From: JAKZVK01 sp965248255 | GTDB lineage: Bacteria > Acidobacteriota > Terriglobia > Bryobacterales > UBA6623 | Reading direction: 5' to 3' | Assembly: GCA_965248255.1 (NCBI GenBank) | Contig: CBDFIW010000004.1 | Span: 2,046,001-2,110,000 of the forward strand | DNA: 64,000 nucleotides | In this document: piece by piece, positions 36,234-45,468 of the stretch | How positions within the stretch are numbered: the first letter of the stretch is position 1 | Layout: the number at the start of each line of letters is the position of its first letter | Position numbers and translations under genes: made by a program | Notes under the pieces: model-generated | What the model saw: the letters and a program-made list of their open reading frames with translations, nothing else | What the model was told of the DNA's origin: nothing | Database searches by the model: none

Positions 36234-37119
36234 GTGGTCGCAGCGAAGTCGAGCCGAGTCAACCGCCAGTACAAGAAGAAGTACAGAATCCGGAACTGGA
36301 GGGAGTACGAGCGTGGCCTCAGGAGCCGCGGCGACGTCACGATCTGGCTGAGCGAGGATGCAATTGCCGCGTGGGTACCACCGAAGAACGGTCTTCGCGG
36401 AGGCCAGCGGCGGTACTCGAACCTCGCGGTCCGGACCGCGTTGACGCTGCGGGTCGTCTTCAGCCTGCCGCTCCGCCAGACCGAGGGGTTCCTGGCCTCG
36501 CTGCTCCGCTTGATGGGCCGCGACCTCAAGGCCCCGGACCACACCACCCTCTCGCGCCGGAACCAAATCGTTGCGGTGCCGCCCCTGACCCGATCCTACG
36601 ACGGCCCGATCGACTTGATCGTCGATTCCACAGGGCTGAAGATTCTGGGTTGCGGCGAATGGAACGCGCACAAGCACAAGGCATCAAAGAAACGCCGGGA
36701 TTGGCGGAAGCTGCACATCGGGGTGGATGCCGAGGGGTTCGCCGAGGGGTTCATTGTGGCGGCCGAACTCACAGCGAGCTGCCGGGACGACGCCTCCACA
36801 CTCCCTGCTCTTCTCGCCCCGCTCGAAGTTCCCATCCGGCGTTTCACGGCGGACGGGGCCCACCGACGGCCCCTGGGCGCAGCGTGAAGCGTCTCTTCAG
36901 AGGATTCGCAAGGTCGGGCGACGGGAGTGGCAGAAGGAGTCGGGCTACCGACAGCAGGCGCGCGTTGAGAACAGTTTCTTCCGATACAAGTCCGTGTTCG
37001 GAGGCGACCTGAAGGCGAGGCACAGCAAGGCGCAACGCAGAGAAGCCGCGATCGGGTGTCACATCCTCAACCGGATGGCCGAGCTCGGTAGGCCATCGTC
37101 GTACGCTCTTGGTAGGTGA
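36234..37119 (+). pseudogene. IS5-like transposase, internally deleted and frameshifted
   Basis: The first frame reads KKKYRIRNWREYERGLRSRG, then APDHTTLSRRN and LIVDSTGLKI (first Asp), up to FTADGA (second Asp), and stops at 36887. The rest continues in another frame: QRIRKVGRREWQKESGYRQQ, then RVENSFFRYKSVFGGDLKAR with the catalytic Glu. Comparison with the usual spacing indicates that about 50 residues between the second Asp and the Glu region are deleted. The 5' end looks intact. It abuts and truncates virB6. Confidence 0.8.
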
Positions 37120-37199
37120 TGGACCTGTGAGTCGGGTTCGTTGCGTGCCAAGTTCCGATTCATGCACCAACGCCGTTCTACACCACCAACATTCCGGGG

Positions 37200-37904
37200 A
37201 TGGCTTTCACCTTCCCAGGGATGATCGCGGCGGGCGGTAACTGGCTTCACGCGCTGCTTGTTGGCGACACCATCTACTCGATGCAAACCGAACTTACAAA
37301 CCTTTTTCACTCGCTCGCGGCGGGTCAAGCGGCGGCGGCGCAACAGGGCGATCTACTAAATATTCTCACCAGCGGGCTTCATGCCTCGATGACGGCGGTT
37401 GCAGGGTTTGTGATGGTGCTGTTCATGGCCCTCATGCTCCTAATCTTGGCCGCCGTCACCTACGCTCAAGTGATCTGGGCGCAAGTCGCCCTTGCGATCC
37501 TCATCATCCTGGGTCCGATCTTCATTCCCTTTCTGGTCTTCGATCCGCTGTCGTTTCTGTTCTGGGGTTGGTTCCGGGCGATGCTTACCTACTCGTTCTA
37601 CGCCGTGATTGCCGGGGCGGTGTTGCGCGTGTTCTCCGCCGTGGGAATCTCTTACATCACGAGCTTGGCTAACGCCAACCTGGACATCCAAAGCTTCATG
37701 AACGTGGGACTCTGGACGCTCGCGGTCGTGCCCTTCTTCATCGCCGGAATGCTGGCAAGCCTCAAGTGCGGGGAACTCGCCTCGATGCTCGTCACCGGCG
37801 GCGGAGCAGCCGGAAGCGGTCTCATGGGCATGGCAACGACGGCGGGAATGGCTGCGGCCAGCGGCGGCGCGGCGGCGGCGAAGGCGGGCGGAGGGATCAA
37901 ATGA
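37200..37904 (+). pseudogene. VirB6/TrbL-like conjugal transfer membrane protein, 5'-truncated
   Basis: 235 residues with at least five hydrophobic helices (VMVLFMALMLLILAAVTYAQ, VALAILIILGPIFIPFLV, VGLWTLAVVPFFIAGM) and an Ala/Gly-rich tail, as in the polytopic VirB6/TrbL component of type IV secretion. The same frame is open upstream (FYTTNIPG) to the IS5 junction near 37140, so the true start is lost. It overlaps the virB8 ATG by 4 nt. The assignment is by hydropathy and context. Confidence 0.65.
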
Positions 37905-38574
37905 AGAAGCCGAAAATCAAAGACGCCGGAGCCGAGTACGCCGAAATATGGGGCGAAGCCATCCACACCAACCGTCATCTACGGGTGATCTCCGTCGGGC
38001 TGGCTATCGGAGTGCTCTTGCTCATCGTCGTCGTCATTCGCATTGTCTCGGTCGAGCCGCCGCGCCCCATCGTCGTGAGGGTTGATGAGAAGTCGGGCGA
38101 GCCGAGGCCGTCACCTACAAAGCGATGGAAGCCCAGGCGGACCCGCTGGACCCCACCACCAAATATTTCCTCAACCGCTTTATCTATGACTTCTACTCAC
38201 GGCGGCGGGCCACAGTCGCACAGAACTGGTCCCGCAGCTTGCGCTTCCTCAGCACGCAACTCGCCAACGCCTCGTTTCGCGCTGACAGCCAAAATGTCGC
38301 CCTTCTCGCGGCGGGCGTGGCGCGGGGTGAATTGCAAGTCGCCCGCGTCATTTTGAGGATTCAGCCCAACCCCCAGCAGCCGCACAGTGCCACGGCCGAT
38401 TTTGACCTCGTGCGGATGGAGATGGCAAACGAAGTGGGCCGGGAGCGCTGGACGCTCTCGCTGCAATTCCAATTCCTCCAACACATCCCCCCGGACTTGA
38501 TCGTGTTCAACCCCATGGGAATCGTCATCACCTACTTGCAAGGCGACCGCGCCACCGTCACCGGAGATCAGTAG
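37901..38574 (+). pseudogene. VirB8-like type IV secretion protein, one frameshift
   Basis: The first frame has a short cytoplasmic part, one membrane helix (VISVGLAIGVLLLIVVVIRI) and PPRPIVVRVDE; after about 38098 the reading moves to the next frame with AEAVTYKAMEAQADPLDPTT, then LNRFIYDFYSRR and PPDLIVFNPMGIVITYL. This bitopic layout and the downstream NTF2-like part fit VirB8. A single lost G in AAGGTC would explain the shift. It ends directly at the start of the next gene. Confidence 0.65.
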
Positions 38575-39517
38575 ATGATCGAGCACTTGCGCGGGAGGGA
38601 TCGCAAGCTGGAACCGCTCGGCTGGACGGGCCATGACGCGGAATGGATCGCCCTGGTGTGCCTTCACAGCGGCATCTTCACGCGGGCGCAATTCTGTCAT
38701 TACTTCAACGCGCAACGGATGACGGCCAGCCGCTTCGTGAGCGCATTGGTTGATCGCCGGATGGCGGTCGAGGGTGAGTGGCCGCTACTCAATGGGGGAG
38801 CGAAGACCTGCCGCATATCGAGCAATGCGATCTACCGGGCGCTGGGAGTTGAGAACATCCGCCACCGGCGAAAGGCCAGCAAGCCGGTCGTCATGCGGCG
38901 GCTTCTCTCTCTCGATTTCGTTCTGGAACATCCGGGTATGAACTGGCTCCCCGCCGAGGCGGAGAAGGTCGAGTTTTTTGAAAAGCTCGGCTTGCCGCTC
39001 CGCTTGATTCCGCGCCGGATTTACTACGGTGTAGTCGGCAGCCAGAAGCGCTACTTTGCGCTCAAACTGCCCCTTGCCGTGGACCCTGAAACCGTCACCT
39101 TTGCCTACATCGATCCGGGCCACCAGACAGGTCGGGAGTTGTACTCGTGGGGAAGCCGCGCATGGGCCGCTTTGGGATGCGCTCCGCAAGAAGGGGCGGC
39201 AGGTTCGGGTGATCGGAATTGCGGTTGAAAATGCCACCGTGGATCGCGCGGCGCGGGTGCTTGAAACATGGGCGGCGGCGGAGCCAGGGACACCCGATGA
39301 AGGGCTGACGGTGAAGCAGGAGATCAAGGCGATTCATGAAGCGATGCGCCGCAGAGACGGAGAATTTCTAGCGCAGTACGGAGGATTCGCCAAAGCTGGG
39401 AGACGGTCTGTGGAACTTCAACGTCGCCCCGAAGCGAAGGTCACGGAAGGGGTCTCGATTGACGACTATTCGACATGGCGGGCCGTGCGCTTTGCAGATC
39501 GAGATGAGGTCGGATGA
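38575..39517 (+). pseudogene. Conjugation-cluster protein of unknown function, one frameshift
   Basis: The start MIEHLRGRDRKLEPLGWTG is followed by a winged-helix-like segment (WIALVCLHSGIFTRAQFCHY). The first frame stops at 39228, but the coding signal jumps frame at about 39155: GPLWDALRKKGRQVRVIGIA, then TVDRAARVLETWA and YSTWRAVRFADRDEVG. One lost G in a G5 run restores a single protein of about 313 residues. The N-terminal fold recalls replication-relaxation/MobC-like DNA-binding proteins, but I do not assign a function. Confidence 0.6.
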
Positions 39518-39884
39518 AAGAGGGCCTAAATCCGTGGCTTTGAGTGTTCCTGAAGGCCGCTGGTATGGTGTTACGCCCTCAGAGAGAGGGGGGGTGGAAC
39601 ACGATTTTCGGCTTAGGTCTACCACAACCACATTCGTCTATATACCTCATTCCGCTGTGGTTATCCCCTTTGAATCGGCCCTTGCGCTTCGGACGCGGGA
39701 GAAAGGCGGGGACGAGAGCGACCCCCCCCCAAAAAAAACCGGGGGGTCATGTGACCTTGGATAGCGGCACTGTGGAACATGCCTCTATCCCGGTCCCATG
39801 GGGTCGCTCTCGTCCTCATTTATCCCTGCGGGAAGGCTCAGAACAGCCCCCCAGGAGCGGCGCTGAAAGCACGGAGACGGACCT
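39518..39884. other. Intergenic region before virD4, no supported gene
   Basis: 367 bp without a convincing gene. It contains a 16-bp inverted repeat (annotated separately), C9, A8 and G6 runs, and two AT-rich stretches; it is the only long non-coding gap in the conjugation block. Confidence 0.5.
39710..39815. repeat. 16-bp perfect inverted repeat in the conjugation block
   Basis: GGACGAGAGCGACCCC at 39710-39725 and its exact complement at 39800-39815, 74 nt apart. Between them C9-A8-CC-G6 (from 39722) can itself fold. A possible origin-of-transfer or regulatory site, but no nick-site consensus was recognised. Confidence 0.8.
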
Positions 39885-42319
39885 ATGAAATGGCGCGAGG
39901 TCGGCCCTTATTTGACAGAGCTTTGGCACCAGCCCGCTGGCCCGATGAACTGGAAAAACCCGATCCGGGTTTTCGCCGTCGTGGGCTGGCTGGTGCTTCA
40001 AGGTTTCGTGCTGTTGGGCTGGGCCGGGTGGCGGGTGTTTCAAGGTTTCATGCTCTTGGGCTGGGCCGTGTTTCGCGCCGGGCAATTCGTTGTAGCGCTT
40101 CCGGCTCTGGTGCTCTTTTTTCGCCGGTCTGTGGTATGCCGTGTGGAGCTTTGTACGGCGTCCCTTCCCGTCGCTTGATGAGAACCCCTTGCTTGCTTTG
40201 GTGAACTACCACACCCCCAATTTCTTTGATTGGCTGGTGCTGTGGTACTACGTTTCGCCCTTCGTTGCCGTCATGCTGTCCGGGCTTATTACCGTCACAG
40301 TTTGGAAGGTCTGGTTGGAGGGACGGCGGCGCGACTTCGCACCCTTCGCCAAGCTCCCGCCGTGGCCGCTTGATCCCAAACAAAAGGCCCCGGCCATCGT
40401 CATCGGGGAGGTCCATCACCCGGTCGAGGCCCGGGAGATTTTCAGTCCCTCGTGGCTCACCATCCCGGAGCGCGGACTGTATACCGGCGTGGCGATCTTC
40501 GGAGCCGTTGGATCAGGGAAAACCTCGGCGTGCATGAACCCGTTTGCCCGGCAGCTTCTCGGCTGGCAAGCGGCCAATCCGCAGATGCGGGCAGCGGCGC
40601 TGGTGCTCGAAGTCAAGGGAGATTTCTGTCACGACATCCGCCAAATCCTGGTCGAGGCGGGCCGTGGACAAGACTACATCGAGCTTGGCATGGACGCCCG
40701 CTCTCAATGGAATCCGCTCTCGGCCTGGTGGCTCGATTCGTACTCGCTGGCCTACACCGTTTCGAGCCTTCTCAATCAGCTATTCGGCAAGGGCAAAGAA
40801 CCCTTTTGGCAGCAAGCCTATACCAATCTGGTCCGCTGGATCATCGAGCTTCACCGGGTTTTCCCGGAGCGCTGGGTGACGTTGCAACAGGTCTACCGCT
40901 GTGCCATCGACCCGGAGCTATTCGCGGCCAAGATCGAGGCGGCGGAGAAGCTGAGTGACGACCTGAACACTGGGACCGTTTTCATGGCGAAAGACACTTA
41001 CGAAGCCCAACTCATACACCTTGCCGAATGGAACTGGATCGATGCACCGGAGACGCAGGATGACGTGCAAGCCGTCTACACGCGCCCGATGAAAGAGAAA
41101 CTTGACGAGCTCAACATCACTCATCGAATCGTTTGGGAACCCGGACCCGGCGAAGACACGAGAGAGCACGTCGAGGCCGTCAAGCGCTGGTTTGTCCACG
41201 ACTGGCAAACCCTGGACAACAAGATCAAGTCCTCGATTGTGGAGGGAGTTTCGGTGTTCCTTGCCATGTTCGATATGCCGGACGTGGCGAAGGTGTTTTG
41301 TCCCGCCGCGCCGCATATCCCTGACGATCCTCAAGCCATCATCCTGCAAGCCCAACTGAGGCGGATCAAAGCGGAGAAGGACGCGGCGGCGGAGAAGGCA
41401 GGCGCGGCCAAGGCAGGCGCGAAGAAGCCGAAGGCGGCGGAGATCGCCTTCACATGGGGAGCGGAGCCGCAGGCGGCGAAAAAGCCGCAGGCGGCGGCGA
41501 AGGCGGAGCCAGAGCCGGAGCCGGAGCCGGACGACAAGAAGCCGGACCCCGGAGCCGAGAGGAACCAGGCCACTACTTCCATTCCTCCGGCTAACGAAGA
41601 AACGGCCAAGATCGCGCAGCACCTGCCGCCGCTCTATGAATTGATCGAGCAGGGCAAGGTGCTGGCCTTGAACATGCCCGCCGATATCAACCCGGCGCTG
41701 GCCCGCGCCGTGGGCGTGATGCTCAGAACGCTTGGCTACAGGCGCTTCTCATGCGCCCGGCCAAGATGAAGGCGAAGCCGGGCAGCTACTTCCGGCCCGC
41801 CGTCTTTATCTGTGACGAATATCAAGCCTTTGCTTCGGTGGGCGAGGACGACCCATCGGGCGATGAAAAATCCTTTGCGCTGACCCGGCAATGCCGCTGC
41901 ATCCCGATTGTCGCCACGCAGTCTATTTCCTCGTTGCGGGCCGTGTTGGGAAGCTCGGAAGCGTGGCGTTCGCTGTTGCAGACGCTCCGCACACGAATCT
42001 TCCTGTCTCTCAGCGACGACGCCAGCGCCAAGATTGCGTCCGAGTTGTGCGGCCAGGTTGCGAAGATCAAGGAATCCTACACCATCAGCGAGACCTCCAA
42101 GCGCTCGGAAGTCTCCCCGCTCTCAGGCCGGGCCGGAGGCGGGAGCAACGCGAGGCCGTGTTTCACCCGCGAGACTTCGCCTTGCTGGGGAACTGTCAAG
42201 CGGTCTGTCTGCCCTATGACGGGGTGCAGTCGCTTGAGCCGCGCCGCGTCTACCTGAAACCGCACTATCTACCAGCCGAACACTCCTATTGGAGAGCGAA
42301 GGAGGCGGGCCAAATATGA
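39885..42319 (+). pseudogene. VirD4/TraG-type coupling protein, three frameshifts
   Basis: Read through three frames this is one coupling protein of about 810 residues. Frame 1 (39885 to about 40115) has two membrane helices; the shift sits at a T6 run. Frame 2 (40141-41769) has further helices, Walker A GAVGSGKTSA and the long ATPase part, with an Ala/Lys/Glu/Pro-rich insert (KPQAAAKAEPEPEPEPDD). Frame 3 (about 41730-42150) holds Walker B FICDEYQAFAS and IVATQSISSLRAVLG. Frame 4 ends DFALLGNCQAVCLPYDG. The shifts fit single-base indels at T5/T6, AA and AAA. Such ATPases bring relaxase-DNA to the secretion channel. Confidence 0.8.
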
Positions 42320-43458
42320 GCGCCGCAAGCGGACTGGAACATCTCAAACCGTTTCTACCGGGTTTGGAGAGCGCCCTGGAAGATTCCGAAGTCAGCGAGA
42401 TCATGATTAACGGCCCCGGTAATGTATGGGTCGAGCGGGCCGGACGGCTGGCCGCACACGCCGCGCCGGACCTGGACGAAGCGGCGCTGTTACGGGCCGC
42501 TATCCATATCGCCCGTCCTTTGGGACTGGACCCGGCCAGCTCTCCCATTGTCGATGCCCGGCTCGATGACGGATCGCGGGTTGCCATCTGCGTTCCGCCC
42601 GCCAGTCCTCAAGTCGCTATCACCGTGCGGCGCTTTGGCAAGCGGGCGTTCTCGGCGGATGATCTCGTGAAGCAAGGCGCACTCCCCAAAAACGTGCGGG
42701 CCGAAGCAGAGCGGGTGTTGCGCTCCCGGCGCAACATCCTGGTTTCAGGCGGCACCGGATCGGGCAAGACCACGTTGCTCAATGCCCTCATCGAACTTCT
42801 CCCCGATGACGAGCGGATAGTTGCCATCGAGGACACGCTGGAGCTTCGCATCGAGCGCTCGAATTGCGTCCGCTTCGAGGCTCGCGGTTTGCAGGAAGGA
42901 GCGGTTACAATCCGCGATTTAGTCCGCCACGCGCTGCGTCACCGCCCGGATCACATCGTCGTGGGCGAGGTTCGCGGCGGAGAGGCGGCGGACCTGCTGC
43001 AAGCCCTCAACACCGGCCACGGCGGATCGCTGACGACCGTACACGCCAACAACGCTGAGAGCGCCTTATCCCGGATCGCCAGTTGCGCCATGCAAGGCGG
43101 CGGGGAGCTTCCCTGGGAAGTCACCTGTAGAGGCGTAGTGGACGGAATCGCCATGGTGATTCACATGACGCGCCACGAGGGGCGGCGCTTCGCGGAAGAA
43201 GCCGCTTTCGTCAAAGGCTATGAAGCGAAGGAGAACCGCTGGCTCATCCAGCCGATCTGGAGGGAAACACGATGCAGGATGAAGAAAAAAAATCATACCG
43301 GTGAAGACCCTCGCGGACTTCGACCGGGAACTCGGCCGGGACAGCGGCGAGACGCTGGAAGTCCCGGCCTGGATCGCCCAGCAATACGGCGTCGTCCCCG
43401 AGCAGGTGGGCGGCGAGGAAGAGATCCGGGAAGCCGTGGAGGACCCCTACACCCATGA
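42316..43458 (+). CDS. VirB11/CpaF-type secretion ATPase
   Basis: The best preserved transfer gene: SEIMINGPGNVWVERAGR at the start, Walker A SGGTGSGKTTLLNAL, the Asp box IAIEDTLEL-like (VAIEDTLELRI), Walker B VVGEVRGGEAADLL and the His box LNTGHGGSLTTVHANN. It forms the hexameric ATPase that powers pilus assembly and transfer. The conserved part ends near residue 318 (LIQPIWRETR); the remaining 60 or so residues are Arg/Gly/Pro-rich and overlap the next small ORF in another frame, so a small indel probably removed the true stop. The ATG at 42316 overlaps the end of virD4 by 4 nt. Confidence 0.85.
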   Translation: MSAASGLEHLKPFLPGLESALEDSEVSEIMINGPGNVWVERAGRLAAHAAPDLDEAALLRAAIHIARPLGLDPASSPIVDARLDDGSRVAICVPPASPQVAITVRRFGKRAFSADDLVKQGALPKNVRAEAERVLRSRRNILVSGGTGSGKTTLLNALIELLPDDERIVAIEDTLELRIERSNCVRFEARGLQEGAVTIRDLVRHALRHRPDHIVVGEVRGGEAADLLQALNTGHGGSLTTVHANNAESALSRIASCAMQGGGELPWEVTCRGVVDGIAMVIHMTRHEGRRFAEEAAFVKGYEAKENRWLIQPIWRETRCRMKKKNHTGEDPRGLRPGTRPGQRRDAGSPGLDRPAIRRRPRAGGRRGRDPGSRGGPLHP

Positions 43459-43465
43459 CTGGTAG
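43272..43465 (+). pseudogene. Small acidic ORF after virB11, frameshifted at A8
   Basis: ATG CAG GAT GAA starts a frame that stops after 10 codons. If the A8 run is read as A9, the frame continues PVKTLADFDRELGRDSGETL, then VPAWIAQQYGVVPEQV and ends DPYTHDW at 43463-43465, a 64-residue acidic protein. The codon pattern supports it as formerly real. The function is unknown. Confidence 0.5.
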
Positions 43466-43563
43466 AAAAAGCGGGGGCGGGGTTCGGCTCGGAAGCCTAC
43501 GCAAAGGATTCTCAGCACGGAGCGCATCCCTAGGGGTTTGGTATGGAGAGCAAGGAGGGAAGG

Positions 43564-43782
43564 ATGAACCTTGACACAGAAGCGACGGAACCCCCGATCA
43601 CGGTGAGGGCAGCCGCCCGCTTCCTGGGCGTCAGCCCCTCGCTGGTGTATGCTTATGTCGAGCGAAAGCAGATTCCCCATTACCGCATGATGGGCCGCTC
43701 GATCCGCTTCCGACTGTCGGAGTTGGTCGAATGGCGTCAGCAATTTCATGTGAATGGAGGAATCGATGAACAAAACAGGTAG
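43564..43782 (+). CDS. xis: Excisionase-type helix-turn-helix DNA-binding protein
   Basis: A 72-residue protein with the MerR-like excisionase pattern: PPITVRAAARFLGVSPSLVY (HTH), then RKQIPHYRMMGRSIRFRLSE and LVEWRQQF. Such proteins bend DNA at attachment sites and direct the integrase towards excision. The ATG at 43564 has AAGGAGG upstream and is preferred over the ATG at 43543. It overlaps the integrase start by 17 nt, so the two are probably co-translated. The gene is intact. Confidence 0.85.
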   Translation: MNLDTEATEPPITVRAAARFLGVSPSLVYAYVERKQIPHYRMMGRSIRFRLSELVEWRQQFHVNGGIDEQNR

Positions 43783-44926
43783 ACCAAGAAATACCGCCGG
43801 TAGTCTATACATCCGGTGCGATTCACGCGTCTGGTGGATGAGCTATCGGGACCACGACGGGAGGTTCAGACAGGAGTCGACAGGCCAGAGAGCAAGAGTC
43901 GAAGCCGAGAAGGTGATGCGCAAGCGGTTGGTGGCCCGCGACGAGGGACTGCTGCCGAGGGCCGTGCCGGACGGTGGGATTACGTTCAACGAGTGGGCGG
44001 ACTGGTTCCTTGAGAACCGTTCCCAACCGCCCTTCCGCAGAGAGAAGACCCATCTGCAAAACCTCGGCGCGCTGAAGTTCCTAAGGCCCCGGTTCAGCGA
44101 GAGCAGACTATCAGACATCACACCAGAAGACATAGAAGCGTATCTGATGACAAGATTGAACACAGGCAAGCGGGTGCACACCAAGTTAGGACTGCAACTG
44201 CGAGGCCGGCTCAAGCCGGCCACCGTGCATCAGGAGTTTCGCATCCTGCGACGCATACTGAACGTGGCGGTTAAGAAGAGGCGGCTGGCGGTCAATCCGT
44301 GTAGCGGCGTGGAGTTTCCGGTGGCGTTGGCCGGCACGACGCGCAAGCCGCACTATCTGACCGCCTCGGAGCAGAAACGGCTGGAAGCCTGCGCGCCTGC
44401 TTACCTTGGCAACATCATCGTGATCATGGTGGAGATGGGGCTACGGCCCTATCGCGAGTTGATTCCGATGAGGAAGGAACAGGTTGATCTGGAGAGAGGG
44501 ATCGTGCATCTGCCGGATTCGAAGACGGTGAATGGCATCGCGGACATGCCGATGACGGACAGAGCCCGTGAAGCGTTCGCCTCACAGATGAAGCAGAGCG
44601 GTGATTCCGACTACCTGTTCCCGAGCCTGCGGATGGGGTCGAGCAAGCCGCACATCACGACGGTGCGCACGCTGTGGAACCGGACGCTTGCGCGCGCCGG
44701 GCTGCCGCATTTTTCACTCTACGAGTTGCGTCACACGTTTGCGACCCGGCTGAGCGCCGGGGGCGTGGCGGATCATTTCGTGACGCAGATGCTCAGACAA
44801 GGCGACGCCTCGGTGTTCAAGCGCTACAGCCAGGCGAAGCTCAACATGATGCGGGAAGCGCTGTCCAAGCTCGATCGGCAGGCGAACGAGCATGGTGCGG
44901 CTTCCTTTACGGTGCTGGCCGGCTAG
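43766..44926 (+). CDS. int: Tyrosine recombinase / integrase
   Basis: A 386-residue phage-type integrase with an AP2/Arm-like N-terminus (GSLYIRCDSRVWWMSYRDHD), a core-binding domain (TFNEWADWFLENRSQPPF) and the catalytic domain: R227 (MGLRPYREL), the box II YELRHTFATR with R322, and nucleophile Y354 (FKRYSQAK). The first box II His is Tyr, as in many related integrases; the usual GH is QGD. The ATG at 43766 has GGAGG upstream. It lies 85 bp from the tRNA-Val 3' end, the expected target. It is intact, unlike most of the element. Confidence 0.93.
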   Translation: MNKTGRPRNTAGSLYIRCDSRVWWMSYRDHDGRFRQESTGQRARVEAEKVMRKRLVARDEGLLPRAVPDGGITFNEWADWFLENRSQPPFRREKTHLQNLGALKFLRPRFSESRLSDITPEDIEAYLMTRLNTGKRVHTKLGLQLRGRLKPATVHQEFRILRRILNVAVKKRRLAVNPCSGVEFPVALAGTTRKPHYLTASEQKRLEACAPAYLGNIIVIMVEMGLRPYRELIPMRKEQVDLERGIVHLPDSKTVNGIADMPMTDRAREAFASQMKQSGDSDYLFPSLRMGSSKPHITTVRTLWNRTLARAGLPHFSLYELRHTFATRLSAGGVADHFVTQMLRQGDASVFKRYSQAKLNMMREALSKLDRQANEHGAASFTVLAG

Positions 44927-45011
44927 GGCCAGTTTTTTGACGGTTTCTTTACGATTCCGTCTTCGGGAACAAGAGGCAAGGTAGAAGGGTGCTGAAAACA
45001 AACAAGTTAAG

Positions 45012-45088
45012 TGGTGGGCGCGACAGGACTCGAACCTGTGACCTCCTGCGTGTGAAGCAGGCGCTCTAACCAACTGAGCTACGCGCCC
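45012..45088 (-). tRNA. tRNA-Val (anticodon CAC)
   Basis: A 77-nt cloverleaf on the minus strand with encoded CCA. The 5' acceptor GGGCGCG pairs with the 3' CGCGCCC; the D arm is GCTCAGTTGGTTAGAGC; the anticodon stem CCTGC/GCAGG holds loop TTCACAC with anticodon CAC; the T arm contains GGTTCGAGTCC. It reads valine GTG codons. Its 3' end points at the integrase gene, so the acceptor/T-arm segment is the likely attachment site of the element. Confidence 0.97.
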
Positions 45089-45454
45089 TGGGAAGGCTCC
45101 CTCCCGATTCTAAGCCACCGCCCGCGCGCTTTGCAGCACCCCCGGTTCTCTCTGATCCAACCGCTAGCGCCTCCAGACCGGCCCGGCCTGCTGCCGAGGC
45201 CGGCCCGCCACTCGAACCACAGGTGTCAGCCTGCGTTGAGCCCCTTCCAGACCGCCGTGGTGAGCGAGCCTTGACGTAACGGCTGATCAGGTCCGCCGAT
45301 CGCTCACGCCGAGCTGTGCCCCAGAACTCCCCAAATGCAGTTCGGCGCCTCGCGGGAAACGCAGCACAACGCCGCGTTGCACTGTCACTTCGTGGCCAAG
45401 GTGGCCTACCCTGTTGCCAACGCCGTGGGCCCCGAGGCACTCGATTCCGTCGGC
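45089..45454. other. Intergenic, no supported gene
   Basis: About 366 bp between tRNA-Val and moxR. A minus-strand open frame of 189 codons crosses it and enters moxR, but it lacks a ribosome-binding site or domain and is a high-GC shadow. No promoter for the tRNA was identified with confidence. Confidence 0.5.
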
Positions 45455-45460
45455 TATGAT
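45455..45460 (+). promoter_or_regulatory. -10-like hexamer TATGAT before moxR
   Basis: TATGAT ends 8 nt before the GTG start of moxR and no Shine-Dalgarno sequence is present. Confidence 0.4.
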
Positions 45461-45468
45461 GGTAGTTT

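Larger units (their letters stand above)
37140..45012 (+). mobile_element. Remnant of an integrative conjugative element at tRNA-Val
   Basis: A one-directional block virB6-virB8-orf-virD4-virB11-small orf-xis-int that stops next to the 3' end of tRNA-Val(CAC) on the opposite strand, the typical integrase-proximal end of a tRNA-inserted element. The left end is lost: the first gene is cut by the IS5-like remnant and no relaxase, VirB4 or copy of the tRNA 3' end was found in the window. Most transfer genes are frameshifted, so self-transfer is not possible from these genes alone. Confidence 0.7.

Noticed and set aside
40918..41622. 234-codon minus-strand frame within virD4
   Set aside because: Leu/Arg-rich shadow of the repetitive Ala/Lys/Glu/Pro insert of the coupling protein.
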